A DNA stretch of 64,000 bases from Flaccisagitta enflata. Lineage: Eukaryota; Chaetognatha; Sagittoidea; Aphragmophora. The DNA lies in contig OZ231126.1 of NCBI GenBank assembly GCA_965153355.1, forward strand, positions 111,042,001 through 111,106,000, read 5' to 3'. Made by a program: the position numbers and the translations under genes. Shown here one piece after another: positions 44,500-55,367 of this stretch. Position 1 is the first letter of the stretch. Each line of letters begins with the position of its first letter. The notes under the pieces are model-generated. The model was not told the DNA's origin. It did not search any database and saw only the letters and a program-made list of their open reading frames with translations.

Positions 44500-46183
44500 C
44501 AACTACACACAACTACATAACTTCATACTACATACTTACTACATACTTACATACTACATACTTACTTACATACTTACTTACATACTTACTTACATACTAA
44601 CGTACTTACATACTTACATTATTACATACTTACCTAATTACATACTTACATATTTACATACTTACATACATACATACTTACATATTTACTTATATACATA
44701 CATACTACATACTTACATACTTACATACATACTTACATACATACTTACATACTTACATACTTACATACTTACATACATACTTACATACTTATATACATAC
44801 TTACATACTTACATACTTACATACTTACATACTTACATACTTACATACATACTTACATACTTACATACATACATACTTACATACATACATACATACATAC
44901 ATACTTACATACTTACTTACATACTTACATACTTACATACTTACATACATACTTACATACTTACATACTTACTTACATACTTACATACTTACATACATAC
45001 TTACATACTTACATACTTACCTACATACTCACATACTTACACACTTACCTACTTACATACTTACATACATACTTACTTACATACTTACATACTTACATAC
45101 TTACCTACATACTCACATACTTACATACTTACATACTTATATACTTACTTACATACTTACATACTTACATACTTACATACTTACATACCTACATACTTAC
45201 TTACATACTTACATACATACTCACATATTTACATACTTACCTACTTACATACATACTTACATACTTACCTGCACACTTACATACTTACCTATATACTTAC
45301 ATACTTATGTACAGACATACATACTTACATACTTACATACTTACATTCTTACTTACATACTTACATACTTACATACCTACATACTTACTTACATACTTAC
45401 ATACTTACCTACATACTCACATACTTACCTACTTACCTACTTACTTACATACATACTTACTTACATACTTACGTACTTACATACTTACATACTTACTTGC
45501 ATACTTACATACTTACATACTTACATACTTACATACTTACTTACATACTTACATACTTACATACTTACCTACATACTCACATACTTACATACTTACATGC
45601 TTACTTACATACTTACTTACTTACATACTTACATACCTACATACTTACATACTTACTTACATACTTACATACCTACATACTCACATACTTACATACTTAC
45701 ATACTTACTTACATACTTACTTACTTACATACTTACTTACATACTTACATACTTACATACCTACATACTTACATAATTACATACTTACATACTTACCTAC
45801 ATACTCACATACTTACATACTTACCTACTTACATACATACTTACATACTTACCTACATACTTACATACTTACCAACATACTTACATACTTACATACTTAC
45901 ATACTTACATACTTACATACTTACATACTTACATACTTACATACATACTTACATACATACTTACATACTTACTTACATACTTACATACCTACATACTTAC
46001 TTACATACTTACATGATTATATACTTACCTACATACTCACATACTTACATACCTACTTACATACTTACATACATACTTACTTACATACTTACCTACATAC
46101 TTATATACTTACCTACATACTTACATACTTACGTACTTACATAATTACATACTTACTTACATACTTACATACTTACATACTTA
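44500..46183. repeat. (TACATACT)n / (TACT)n array
   Basis: About 1.7 kb of TACA and TACT units. The HTYILTYL-type frame of up to 555 codons exists only because the unit lacks stops in that frame. Confidence 0.97.
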
Positions 46184-46289
46184 CAAGGGATCTTTAATGA
46201 AGCTTATGTTTACATGCTCAAACAATTAAGGCCACCAAGGCATTGCGTTAATGCTTTAAGGCCACTAATGCACAAAATTACTCAAAAAA

Positions 46290-46690
46290 TAAATATGTCC
46301 AAAAATACCTAAAAATACCCAAAAATGCCCATATATACCCAAAAATACCCAAAAATACTAAAAATTTATTAAAAAACATCAAAAGTACCTATAACTACCC
46401 AAAAATACCTGAAAGTACCCTAAAGTACTTTAAGTACCTAGAATAACTTAAGTACCCTAAAGTACCCTAAAGTACCCTAAAGTACCCTAAAGTACCCTAA
46501 AGTACCCAAAATTAATCAAAAATCATCAAAAGTAGCTATAAGTACCCGAAAATACCTAAAAGTACCCTAAAGTACCTTAAGTACCTAAAATAACTTAAGT
46601 ACCCTAAATTACCCTAAAGTACCCTAAAGTACTCTAAAATACCCTAGAGTACCTTAAATTACCTTAAAAAACCATAAAAAGTCATAATTT
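46290..46690. repeat. ~10-bp tandem AAGTACCCTA
   Basis: AAGTACCCTA and AAAATACCCA units. Confidence 0.9.
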
Positions 46691-46783
46691 CAAAAACGTG
46701 ACGGACGGACGGACCGACCTACCGACCTACCGACCTACCGACCGACACGGCAAAGTGTAGAGTCGCGTGCACGCGACTAAAAA

Positions 46784-47770
46784 AAAGGGGAAAGGGATAA
46801 GGAGGAGATGAAGAGATATAAGGAATGATCAAAAAACTTTGGAAGGCTTATTGAAAAAGTAAATTTTGATATATAGATGTATGAGTATGTTGGAATGGCA
46901 GGTTTAAGGTTTTTGAGGTTCTTCTTAGGTATTTCTGTATACCCTTTCAGGTTTTTGGTAGTCCCTTTTAGATGTATTGATGGTACATTTTTGGTTTTTG
47001 TATGAGAAATTGGGTAAATTATAATGCCTCAAAAGGTTTTTTTATTGTTACTTTAAAGGTTTTTTTATTGAAATTTTTTTAAAGCGAATTGTAAAAGCAA
47101 AATGAAGTTTTGAAATACAAAATGGCATAGTAAATGTGATATGAAAGGTAGGGAGATTAAAGGGACATATTAAGGTACATTTATAGTATTGGTAAATTTG
47201 AAGATTTTGGTTTGAGCATTTTTGGTAACATTTTTATTGTGCAAAATATGGTCAGTTACCTAATGGCTCTAAAGACAGTTGACGGCTAAGACAAAAGATA
47301 GACAATACAGGTTAGACTGATCATGAGATAGAACAACATAGATAGAAAGACAGAGATAGAAAGAGAGAAAAGATAACAGAGATAGAAAGACAGACATAGA
47401 AAGACAGAAAAGATGACATGACAAACTGGAGGAGGAAGAGGAGTTGACGTGACGCGAGGAAGAGGAAGAGGAAGAGGAAGAGGAAATAAAAGAAAAAAAA
47501 AAAAGAAAATATATGAAAGTTAATAGGAAGAGGAAGAGAAATGTAGGAAAAGAAAGAAAGAAAAGAAATATAAGGAGGCGGAAGAGGAAGAGGAAAAGCA
47601 TAAATATATAAGCATGATTTTACAATTTTCATTCGTAATGATGGCTGAATTAAATGAAAATTTTTATTCCACAAAAACTCATAAATATCCTCCGTCAAGT
47701 TTTTTACTTTTACTGGGAAATAGTAATTGTGGTATGCAGCAAAAAATACTTTTGGTAGCTAAAATAAGAC
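46784..47770. other. Unassigned DNA with purine-rich stretch
   Basis: AGAGGAAGAGGAAG and GATAGAAAGACAGA runs at 47,330-47,600; no supported gene. Confidence 0.4.
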
Positions 47771-47774
47771 TTTA

Positions 47775-47965
47775 GTTCTAATACTTTTGAATGAAAATAT
47801 TTTTCATAGAAATTTAAGGCCAATACCTAGTTCTAAAACTTTTGATTAAAAATTTTTTTCATAGAAATTTAAGGCCAATACCTAGTTCTAAAACTTTTGA
47901 TTAAAAATATTTTTCATAGAAATTTAAGGCCAATACCTTGTTCTAATACTTTTGATAAGAAATAG
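47775..47965. repeat. 55-bp tandem repeat before the ATPase
   Basis: Units start at 47,775, 47,830, 47,885 and 47,940 (GTTCTAAAACTTTTGATTAA .. TTTAAGGCCAATACCT). Exactly 55 bp apart. Confidence 0.9.
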
Positions 47966-48685
47966 TTAAAAGTATTTTTGTTGCATATTCAATTCATGGA
48001 TAAAAAGGAAAGACTACATTTTTATTGGAGACAATTAAAGACTATTCAAATCATTTTGTGACCAAGCCAACCAAGGTCATTTATTTTTTTCGCGAGGAGT
48101 GTAGTGCCGTGACAGAACTGAGAAAGTTTTTTTCTGAAAAAAATGATATTAAAGGATTGTTCTTAAGAAAGATTCCAGAGACAAATTTTATCGAAAGTTT
48201 GGGAATTGAAAAAGGATCCACTTGTATAATTTTTGACGACTTTCATGTACAAGCTTTATCAAGTGAGCCGCTGAGGGAAACTCTTTTGAACCTCAGTAGT
48301 GTGTGGAATCACCATTATCAAATTGTCACATTCTATGTGGCGCAGCAATATGACATGTTCCTGAAGTCGTCCAATCTGAATGGCCTTTTGGTTAACTAAA
48401 CTCATATTGTGTTGTGGAGATCCAATCACGACGTTAAAAGTATCAAAAGAAATTTGGATCGATATTTTCTCAAGTTAAAAGGAGATTTGACATTGTGGAA
48501 AATATTTGCACGCTATGTTCAAAGTGAACAATTTAAGTTTTTGATGATTTGTGTATCTCCTTTGTGTCGACGGCCTTCGGTTTGGATGAACACTAATGTC
48601 TTCAGATGATCAAGTTCTTTCCTTTCACGAGTCAGACCCAGAATCGGATGATCAGGACGAGATTGAAAGTGTGCAAGTACAGTAA
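47959..48685 (+). pseudogene. Packaging ATPase (A32/FtsK-like) of a Polinton-like element, broken
   Basis: One frame from 47,959 to 48,609 reads as a P-loop ATPase with two in-frame stops. The Walker A remnant KGKTTF (48,004-48,021) directly follows a TAA at 48,001. The Walker B-like strand CIIFDDF lies near 48,222-48,243. A segment with NHHYQIVTFYVAQQ follows, then a TAA at 48,397. Beyond it the frame resumes as THIVLWRSNHDVKSI and ends WMNTNVFR at 48,609. An acidic tail (SSDDQVLSFHESDPESDD) reads in another frame to 48,685, suggesting a one-base indel near 48,600. The order of motifs matches genome-packaging ATPases of Polinton/adintovirus-type elements. Family assignment rests on motifs only. 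Confidence 0.7.
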
Positions 48686-48696
48686 GCAGTCAATCT

Positions 48697-49026
48697 ATGG
48701 CGTGTCGGAAAAAAAAGCATTTAAGAGCCTTCTTAGATGCTTGTGTCACTGACTCCTTGTTTACTGAGGATTTGAAGACCAATGTTTTCGTATGCATAAT
48801 TGAAATTGTGAAAAATTGCATGAAATCAAAGCTGAAGCATTGTTTCTCATCAAAAACTTTGAAATACATAGCCAAAAACAGAAAACTTTTGAAATTCTTA
48901 AAAAGTAAAAAAATTTCTTTAAAAAAACGGAAAAAGAGATTCTTACGGTGTACAAAAAAGGAGCAAAAATTGTTTTACAATCATATTTTGTATGATTTTA
49001 TAAACAACTGTTTAGAATGTGATTGA
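48697..49026 (+). CDS. Small Lys-rich protein of the Polinton-like element
   Basis: 109 residues, ATG at 48697. The N-terminal half has alternating hydrophobic and charged residues. Residues 52-90 are strongly basic (KTLKYIAKNRKLLKFLKSKK, then SLKKRKKRFLR). Small basic proteins of this kind often sit next to the packaging ATPase in metazoan virus-like elements and are presumed DNA-binding core proteins; here that is inference. Its stop TGA shares one base with the next ATG (TGATG). Confidence 0.6.
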   Translation: MACRKKKHLRAFLDACVTDSLFTEDLKTNVFVCIIEIVKNCMKSKLKHCFSSKTLKYIAKNRKLLKFLKSKKISLKKRKKRFLRCTKKEQKLFYNHILYDFINNCLECD

Positions 49027-49934
49027 TGGGCGAAAAAAAAATGAGTTCTACTAATCCTACTAGTTATGTGAAATCTCCTTTTTTGAAGTCGGTTGTAGAG
49101 GAGGAAGGGACTTCATGCGAGGAAAAGATTGAGAAGATTAAAGGCCTTGTTGAAGAGAAAAAATTATCCCTTTTGAAAAGTGGACAAAGTGCATCAGGAA
49201 GTAGTCAGACAAACAGCAACAATGCCCCCAATGGAAATGCACCATTGATTTCTAACAATAATGGTAATGCGCCATTGGCTCCTAACAACGAATCTGATGC
49301 TGTTTTGAGCGGATTAAGTGGGATAAAAGAGCGTCAACTTGGTGAAACAATTTTGGATGAAATAAATGACTTAATTGACTATGATAAAAATACTTTTGAG
49401 ATCATAGTGCAATCCGAAGTTATAAAGTTCTCAAACATAAAAAATTTGATTGCATTTTGTGTGACGTCAAACGCAGCGCAAATTCCAATTGGCTGCACAA
49501 TTTTTATTGAAGCTTTAATGCAAATAAAAGCCTCGATAGCATCTTTGAGAAGCGGGGACGCTCAAATTATCAAGGAGGATTTATTGAGAGTGCGCGCTTT
49601 GCATGAACAAGATAGTAATTCTATGAGGCCACCGTTACCTAATAACGACGGAGGTGCGGAGGCTGACAGCGGTGGAGGGGATGCAACAATTGACAGCGGC
49701 GCTGGAAGCGGAGTGGCTGACAGCGGCTTTGGTAGCGAAGGTGTATCCGTCAAATTACCAAGAGAGGGCATTGACGCGGAGATCGGAGACGGTAATAGAA
49801 GAGGGAGGAAGAGAAAGGTGGCGTCTTCTAGTCAAGAGGAATTGGCACCGGCAAAGAGACGGTTTAACGTTCCAGAATTGGATTTGTCCAATCTGAGGAG
49901 GTATGGTAATGGGAGTATGACATGGGAATGTTAA
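49026..49934 (+). CDS. Unknown 302-residue protein of the Polinton-like element
   Basis: Starts at the ATG overlapping the preceding stop. Residues 50-90 are Asn/Ser/Gly/Pro-rich low-complexity. Residues 100-190 are a folded-looking segment (ETILDEINDLIDYDKNTFEI, IPIGCTIFIEALMQIKAS). Residues 200-245 are Gly/Asp/Ser-rich. The end has a bipartite basic motif (RRGRKRKVASSSQEELAPAK). The frame is intact. The position between the basic protein and the integrase would suit a structural or nuclear protein, but there is no recognised domain. Confidence 0.6.
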   Translation: MGEKKMSSTNPTSYVKSPFLKSVVEEEGTSCEEKIEKIKGLVEEKKLSLLKSGQSASGSSQTNSNNAPNGNAPLISNNNGNAPLAPNNESDAVLSGLSGIKERQLGETILDEINDLIDYDKNTFEIIVQSEVIKFSNIKNLIAFCVTSNAAQIPIGCTIFIEALMQIKASIASLRSGDAQIIKEDLLRVRALHEQDSNSMRPPLPNNDGGAEADSGGGDATIDSGAGSGVADSGFGSEGVSVKLPREGIDAEIGDGNRRGRKRKVASSSQEELAPAKRRFNVPELDLSNLRRYGNGSMTWEC

Positions 49935-50029
49935 ATGACTGTTTGCCTGATTGTTTGCCTATATGCCTGCCTGTAAGCTTGTTTGTTAGGTCGTGTGTTT
50001 GTATACATGCCTGACTGTTGATTGGCTGC

Positions 50030-50190
50030 CTTTTTAGTAACGGACAAGCGACTTTATAAGGGGTTTTGCCCGTCCGTTGGTCCATTGGACCGTCGGCCGG
50101 TCCGTCGTTCCGTGTGATCGAACGCGCATTTCCGCCCCTGCCCACCCATCCGCGACTGGTATTGTCCGTGTATTTTTTTTGTTCCTGTTT
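50030..50190 (+). repeat. Dispersed repeat S2
   Basis: TTTTTAGTAACGGACAAGCGACT start, TATAAGGGGTTTTGCCC, CACCCATCCGCGACTGGTAT end. Inserted between two genes of the element without cutting either frame. Confidence 0.85.
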
Positions 50191-50287
50191 CTGTTTTTAG
50201 GAGTCCGAGGCTCGTATCAAAAATTGAGGAAGCTTGGTCTACAGGAGTCGTGGATGAACCCGCGAAAGGAAGAAGGAAAAAGAAAAA

Positions 50288-51466
50288 ATGAGATCAAAAG
50301 TACGGCAATTATTGGATTCTGGTCTACGTGATAAAAGTTCTCCCTTGTTTCTATCAAAAAACAAAACTGAAATCAAGAAGTTTTTTGAATCAAGAGGATT
50401 TGATATTGATGAAAAGGAAATAGACCAATATTTGCAAGAAGAAAGGTCTAATGGCATCCTCATTAAAAATGATTCTGAACGGAAGAAGAAGGAAATATCT
50501 CGGGCGATGGTTTTAGCCCCAAAGTTCTTTTCTTGGGTATTTTCAGATGTTTTACATTTAAGTAAGAGCCGTGATTATGGGAAAGATAGTACTAAATACG
50601 TGGTACTAATTGTTGACAGTTTGAGTTTATTTTGCTATTTAGCTCCATTAAAATCAACTAAAGCTGATGACTTGATTTCTGCATTTAAATCTATTTTTTT
50701 GCGTAGTCCTTATTTACCAGAGGAATGTGAACGTTTGAGTGTCAACATGGGTATTGAGTATCTCGCTAAAAAATCGCGTGCTTTTTTTTCTTCACATGGT
50801 ATTCGTTTAAATCCCATCCCCCTAAAAGATTGGACCGAAGGTCGTATGGTGCAAATTTTGCAGAGGTCATGAATAGGTCTCTGAGGTCGTACCTCGAAAA
50901 ACTTCAATTTAATGATGAAATGGTGAAGTTGTCATAGGCAGAAAAATTGTTAGCCATTGAAAATAGAATGAACAAAAAGGCAAGAGCTGTTTTTAAGGGG
51001 TACAGTAGAGTTGATATGTTAACACAGTCACCAAAATATGTACAGATGCTCAAATATGATCGGCGCCTTGTAAGTAGAAAGTTTTTAAAGGAACATATGA
51101 AAAATCCTAAAAATATTGTACTGTTTTCTATTGTGAAAATTCAGAAATACAAGCCTAAAGAAGGTTTGGGGTATAAGGAAAGCTATTCGTCTTTTTCGTC
51201 ACAGTTTTACATTGTTTTGGAAAGACATGAGCACGACCATATTTTTTTCTTTACCCTTGGATCAGTGTTTTCGTTACAGCCTGTGTCTCATTTGAAATTT
51301 TCCTTTCATGAGTTGAAGGTGTTTAATGAGGTATCTTTGGCCAAAGCTCGTTATCTTAATTGTCTTGCAGAGCCACTTGAAAAAAAAAACCATTGGGGAT
51401 TATTCATATTTTAAAGTGAAAAATTGTGATAAGGTTTTCTATGCTTCAAAACATGCCTTTGATTAG
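50288..51466 (+). pseudogene. Retroviral-type integrase of a Polinton-like element, broken
   Basis: First frame 50288-50872 (194 residues): the integrase core starts near residue 77. WVFSDVLHLSK gives the first catalytic Asp (D87), YVVLIVDSLSLFCYLAPLKS is the next strand, and SVNMGIEY has Asn153 where the second catalytic Asp is expected. WTEGR (E184) is the best candidate for the Glu. Near 50,865 the frame shifts by one (MNRSLRSYLEKL follows), meets a TAG at 50,935, then runs to 51,414. That part carries the C-terminal domain (VKIQKYKPKEGLGY, SSQFYIVLERHE). A run of ten A at 51,380-51,389 shifts the frame again; past it a coding-like stretch (GDYSYFKVKNCDKVFYASKH) reaches a TAG at 51,464. 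The Asn and the breaks mean it is inactive. Confidence 0.75.
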
Positions 51467-51492
51467 TACGGTTTAATTGTGTACAGATTACA

Positions 51493-51730
51493 ATGAATGC
51501 TACTACAGGGAATTGGTCTGTTGGGTCTGTATGGGATGAGCCTAGCACTACTGTGAATGGAGAAAGTAATCGATCAACGACATCTGATTGGACGACCGCG
51601 GCACCTGAGATTGAATTGGAACTGAAATGGATTGAACCTTTGGCGATAGTGATGGATGTTTTTTTTTGTGATGCTGGCCTTGCTCATGGTAGCTGTCTTC
51701 CTTTTTGCGAAGCTGTCTGCATCTGCCTGA
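51493..51730 (+). pseudogene. Small single-pass membrane peptide, frameshifted at a T-run
   Basis: From the ATG at 51493 about 55 polar residues (MNATTGNWSVGSVWDEPSTT) are followed by a nine-T run (51,659-51,667). In the original frame the rest has no clear character. One frame over, it reads FVMLALLMVAVFLFAKLSAS and stops at 51,728-51,730, a clean membrane span. An indel in the T-run is the simplest explanation. Short membrane proteins occur in Polinton-like elements; no homology is claimed. Confidence 0.45.
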
Positions 51731-51856
51731 TTGAGGTGGGGTAGGAGATTTGAAGTTGATATGCGCATTGGAACTGTGCGAATGGTAGGAGGGCGGCCTG
51801 TGGAAATAAATTAAAGAAACGTTGCCCTGAGGAATTTGGTCTGAAGAGAAAGAGAT

Positions 51857-52120
51857 ATGGAGACATTGAAAGTAATTAGAGTGACGACAAAAGACAGGGG
51901 ATGTTATGTGCGTGAGAAATCTTCATTTCATGTAAATATGAATGGACTAAACTTAAATGTTAACGAGAAAGAAAAAACATTTGTGAAGATGGAACAATTA
52001 GTTATGCCTGAAAAAGTGAAAAAACTGAATTTCATCATGAACTTTGGGTATGATACCAAGTTTCTGAAAAAGGAAGATACTCATGAATATGAAATTAAGT
52101 ATGTCACGCATTTCATATGA
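51857..52120 (+). CDS. 87-residue protein running into the terminal repeat
   Basis: ATG at 51857 (METLKVIRVTTKDRGCYVRE), mostly charged beta-like sequence. The last codons (..YVTHFI) lie inside the terminal repeat that starts near 52,100. It may be the N-terminal piece of a larger protein whose remainder is lost, or a complete small ORF. Not recognised. Confidence 0.4.
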   Translation: METLKVIRVTTKDRGCYVREKSSFHVNMNGLNLNVNEKEKTFVKMEQLVMPEKVKKLNFIMNFGYDTKFLKKEDTHEYEIKYVTHFI

Positions 52121-52452
52121 CGTCGTTCAAGTATTTGAGCAGGGCCGGTCTCTGAAACCGCCTCAATATGATCTGGATGGGTCTTCTGAAGGTCGGAAAA
52201 CTTTCCGCAAAAAAATCCCGCTCAGGAAAATTCATCCAACCTCTATTGCTCCACAGATGAGAATGTCATGATCTTCACTTTCATTTTTTTCATGAATCTT
52301 AAGCGAACTCCTTTGATATCCCTGCAAAAGCGCATTTTTCCGTGGCAAAAATCTGCGTTCGAAATCAAAAGTGACATAATTTTTGATGTAGAATTCATAT
52401 CTGATGTCCAAAATGAGTTTGAATGACGCCAGATGGCGCAAAATGACGCAAG
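52100..52452 (-). repeat. Right terminal repeat of the Polinton-like element (short form)
   Basis: Reverse complement matches the left terminal repeat: 52,452-52,265 aligns with 59,490-59,650 and 52,265-52,100 with 60,615-60,785. The ~960 bp between these two parts of the left copy are missing. Shared landmarks are GCGCCATCTGGCGTCATT, GCAGATTTTTGCC and AGGGCCGGTCTCTGA. Confidence 0.78.
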
Positions 52453-52509
52453 AAGTCAGAGTAATAGAACGTAAAAAGTCAGAGTTATAGAATTTTTTTT
52501 CAAGTTTTT

Positions 52510-53065
52510 ACAATTTTGTGTAGGATCAATAAAGAAGTGGAGTGATGTTTGTTTAAGCGTGCAAATACAAGAAATCATGTACCTGAGTGTAGCTGCCCAT
52601 CCTTGAGGGTGCTTTTGAGTATTCTAGCTCATTTAGCTCAATTTTTTTTCTAATGTTAAATCGGTAAAATGAATAGATATTTTGATACTTGTCTGAGCAT
52701 GCAAATGCAAGAAAGCATCTGTGAGGGTGTTTTTCAGTATTCTAGCTCACTTAGCTCACTTAGCTCAGTCTTTTTTTCTGATTTCAGATGGCATAAATGT
52801 TTTGATACATGTCTGAGCATGCAAATACGAGAACATATCTGTGTGCATAATTGGTCATCTGGGTGAGTGATTTTGAGTATTTTAGCTCATCAAGCTCATT
52901 TGGCTCAGTCCTATTCTTATCTGATTTTCTGTGCATTCAATACATACAATTGCTCTTGATTTAATCTAACAAATACAAAATTTGCAGTGACTGAAGACGA
53001 AAGCATGGTGAAAAGTGACTGATGCTTATGACTTTTTTCCTCACGGCAATAGCCGCCATTACTGG
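52510..53065 (-). repeat. Inverted copy of the 27,838 repeat block
   Basis: AGCTCATTTAGCTCA, CATGCAAATACAAGAAA and ACTTTTTTCCTCACGGCAAT match the other block in reverse. Begins about 60 bp beyond the terminal repeat. Confidence 0.75.
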
Positions 53066-53820
53066 TACTTTCGATTTAGCAAAATTATCAATTTCAATCA
53101 AATTCAGACAATTAAATTCAGCAAAAAAGGGGATAAGATGCGACTTAAGGTGATTCAAATCCAAAGTCATTTAGAAAGCCAATGATAGGTCCTTCTATGA
53201 ACTTTTCCATAAGCAGCAACACTTCTGATTTGAGAAAAAAAAAGTCATTTCAGCCTTTATTAACGTTCCGCGCACACATCTGCGTATAAGCAAAACAAGT
53301 TGTCCAAGGATCGCACATGGTCAGTGATACGCAATGCCCCGCTCCGAGTGGTCAAGTGAAGTAGTGGAGTGAGAGCAGGGCAGCGGCTCCAAAGGGCCGA
53401 TGTCCTGTAAGACACAGGAATGAATTTCCAGATGACGATTTTTGGGACTTCTGCCGAATAAAGCAAGAATACAGAGCTACCCAAGTCACCTGCCAGTGGG
53501 TAGGGGATGGATGAAATAGGGCCTCCAAAGATTTAAGTAGGCGCAGTTACAACTGACCATAAATGCAATGGTTGCAAAAGCGTTAAAAAGTCAGCGGTAC
53601 CCGTTGCCCCTAAATAGGTGTATGTGGGTGTGAGGTGGTTGGAGGGGCAGCGGTCCCGAAGGGGCCGATGACCTATGCTTAATAAGTTTTGGGGATTTGG
53701 GGCTCAAGTCTGGGATTTGGGTGTCAAGGGTGGAATTTGGGCCTAAAGGCTATTATTAGGGACTCAAGGCTAGGTAGTTAGCCTCAAAGGCTGGGATTTA
53801 GGTCAAGATTAAGGTCAACA
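53066..53820. other. Unassigned DNA with pieces of a GGGCCGATGTCCTGT family
   Basis: 53,330-53,410 and 53,650-53,670 carry the AGGGCAGCGGCTCC .. GGGCCGATG motif; 53,690-53,820 has TGGGATTTGGG-type units. No gene. Confidence 0.45.
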
Positions 53821-53991
53821 GGTTGCCCAGGGGCAATATGTGGTCAGCGATACCCGTTGCCCTGCTTTGCATGATTGTGAAATGGAAAGGGAGGAAGCAG
53901 AACAGCGGCTCCGAAGGGTACGAAGTCCTGTAGAACACAGGGGGACTTTCGTTCGTCAATCCGTCCATCTGTCCATTCCCCCCAGGCTATC

Positions 53992-54245
53992 TCAGGCCTG
54001 AAATCTGTCCTCTCAGGCCTGAAATTCACCCTCTCAGGCCTGAAATTTGCCCTCTCAGGCCTTGAATCAGCAAGGGCAGGTTTCAGGCCCGAGAGGACAG
54101 ATTTCAGGTCTGAGAGAGCATATTTCAGGCCTGAGAGGGCAGATTCAAAGCCTGAGAGGGCAGATTTTAAGCCTGAGAGGGCAGATTTTAAGCCTGAGAG
54201 GGCAGATTTTAGGCCTGAGAGGGCAGATTTCAGGTCTGAGAGGGC
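53992..54245. repeat. 21-bp minisatellite arranged as an inverted pair
   Basis: CTCTCAGGCCTGAAATY units run to about 54,065. Then the reverse complement AGGCCTGAGAGGGCAGATTT runs from about 54,085 to 54,245, so the array can fold into a long hairpin. Confidence 0.85.
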
Positions 54246-54379
54246 CTGGGGGGGACAAACGGACAAACGGAATGACAAACCCCTGTGTTCTACAGGACTT
54301 TGTCCCCTTCGGGGCTGCTGCCCAAAAGGCTGGGATTTGGACGTCAAGGCTAAGATTTGGACCTCAAGACTGGGTTTTG

Positions 54380-54515
54380 GGCAAAATTAGGCAGAAATTG
54401 GCAGAATTTGAAAGGAATTGGCTGATATTGACAAATTTTAGCAGATCTTAGCAGAATTTGGCAGAATTTGGCAGAATTTGGTAGAATTTGGCAGAGTTTG
54501 GCAGAATCTAGCAGG
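54380..54515. repeat. 10-bp tandem TTGGCAGAAT
   Basis: About ten units with AGCAGATCTTAGC variants, ending in a G-run at 54,515. Confidence 0.88.
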
Positions 54516-54799
54516 GGGGGGGTATGAAGAAGGAAAAATGTATGCATATGTGAAAGCATAGGTCATCAGCCCCCTTTGGGGCCGCTGCCCAAAAAAGAAA
54601 CAGGTCGCCCAAGGGCAATATGTGGTCAGCGATACCCGTTGCCCTGCTTTGAGTGATTGTGAAATGGAGTGAGGGGAAGCAGGGCAGCGGCCCCAAAGGG
54701 GACAAAGTCCTGTAGAACACAGGGGGACTTTCGTTTGTCCTACCTTAAGAAGTTGATGAGATGCTATAGAGGGCTGACTGAAGGCATTCAAGAGCCTAA

Positions 54800-55100
54800 A
54801 CTGAGGTTTAAGAAGGCTGATTTAAGGCCTGAGAATGCCAATTGGAAGCTTGAGAGAGCTGACTTAAAGCTTGAGAGAGCTGGATTAAGGCTTGAAAGGC
54901 CAGAGGACTGATTTGAAGCCTGAGAGCAATAAATTGAGGTTTAGATGGCTTATTTGAGGCCTAAGAGGCTTAATTTGAGGTATGAGAGGCTAGGTTTGAG
55001 GCCTGAGAATTTGGATTTTATGCCTGAGAATTTGGATTTGAGGCCTGAGAGGCCAGATTTGAGGCCTGAGAGGCCAGATTTGAGGCCTGAGAGGCTGGAT
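54800..55100. repeat. 21-bp minisatellite GGCCTGAGAGGCCAGATTTGA
   Basis: About 13 units, increasingly regular toward 55,100; related to the array at 54.0-54.25 kb. Confidence 0.88.
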
Positions 55101-55126
55101 TTAGGTATAAATCAGGACATTTATGA

Positions 55127-55300
55127 ATCTCAACCATTCCATGAGGGAGTGAAGTGAGTGAGCAAAGTGAGCAAAGTGAATGATCAAAGTGAGTGAGCCA
55201 GCCTGTGGATGAGGCAAGCCTTATGCTGGAGAGCAAATGAGCAGAGTGAGCGGTGCTAGTGAATGAATGTAGAGAGCGACCAAGTGGCTTGTAAAAAACG
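55127..55300. repeat. GAGTGAGC-rich dispersed repeat, second copy
   Basis: Parallels 27,225-27,400 (GGGAGTGAAGTGAGTGAGCA, GCGACCAAGTGGCT). Confidence 0.6.
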
Positions 55301-55367
55301 CGGCTGTCACGAATAGGAACTGACCTGATGTTTGGTGTACATTGAGTCTTTAACGGTGAAATTGAGA

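Larger units (their letters stand above)
44449..46783 (-). repeat. Dispersed repeat S1 swollen by an internal tandem expansion
   Basis: The right end is a normal S1 start on the minus strand (TTTTTAGTCGCGTGCACGCG, then the GTCC section near 46,690-46,745). The left end is CAGTCGCGTGCTTAGTT preceded by AACAAGCCCAACAGGCC, the S1 tail. Between them lies 2 kb of short tandem DNA where other copies have ~100 bp. Confidence 0.65.
53823..54760. repeat. Dispersed family with AGGGCAGCGGCCCC core, three copies
   Basis: Direct copies at 53,823-53,960 and 54,603-54,740 (CAATATGTGGTCAGCGATAC, CAGCGGCYCC, CCTGTAGAACACAGGG). Inverted pieces lie at 54,275-54,330 (CCTGTGTTCTACAGGACTTT) and 54,560-54,595. Confidence 0.75.

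Noticed and set aside
44477-46197. Reading frames of 555 and 296 codons rich in HTYILTYL
   Set aside because: They only translate the TACATACT microsatellite; there is no start context, no unique sequence and the same pattern in other frames.
49864-50145. 93-codon minus-strand frame across the integrase upstream region
   Set aside because: It is the reverse of an S2 repeat and of the end of the 302-residue gene.
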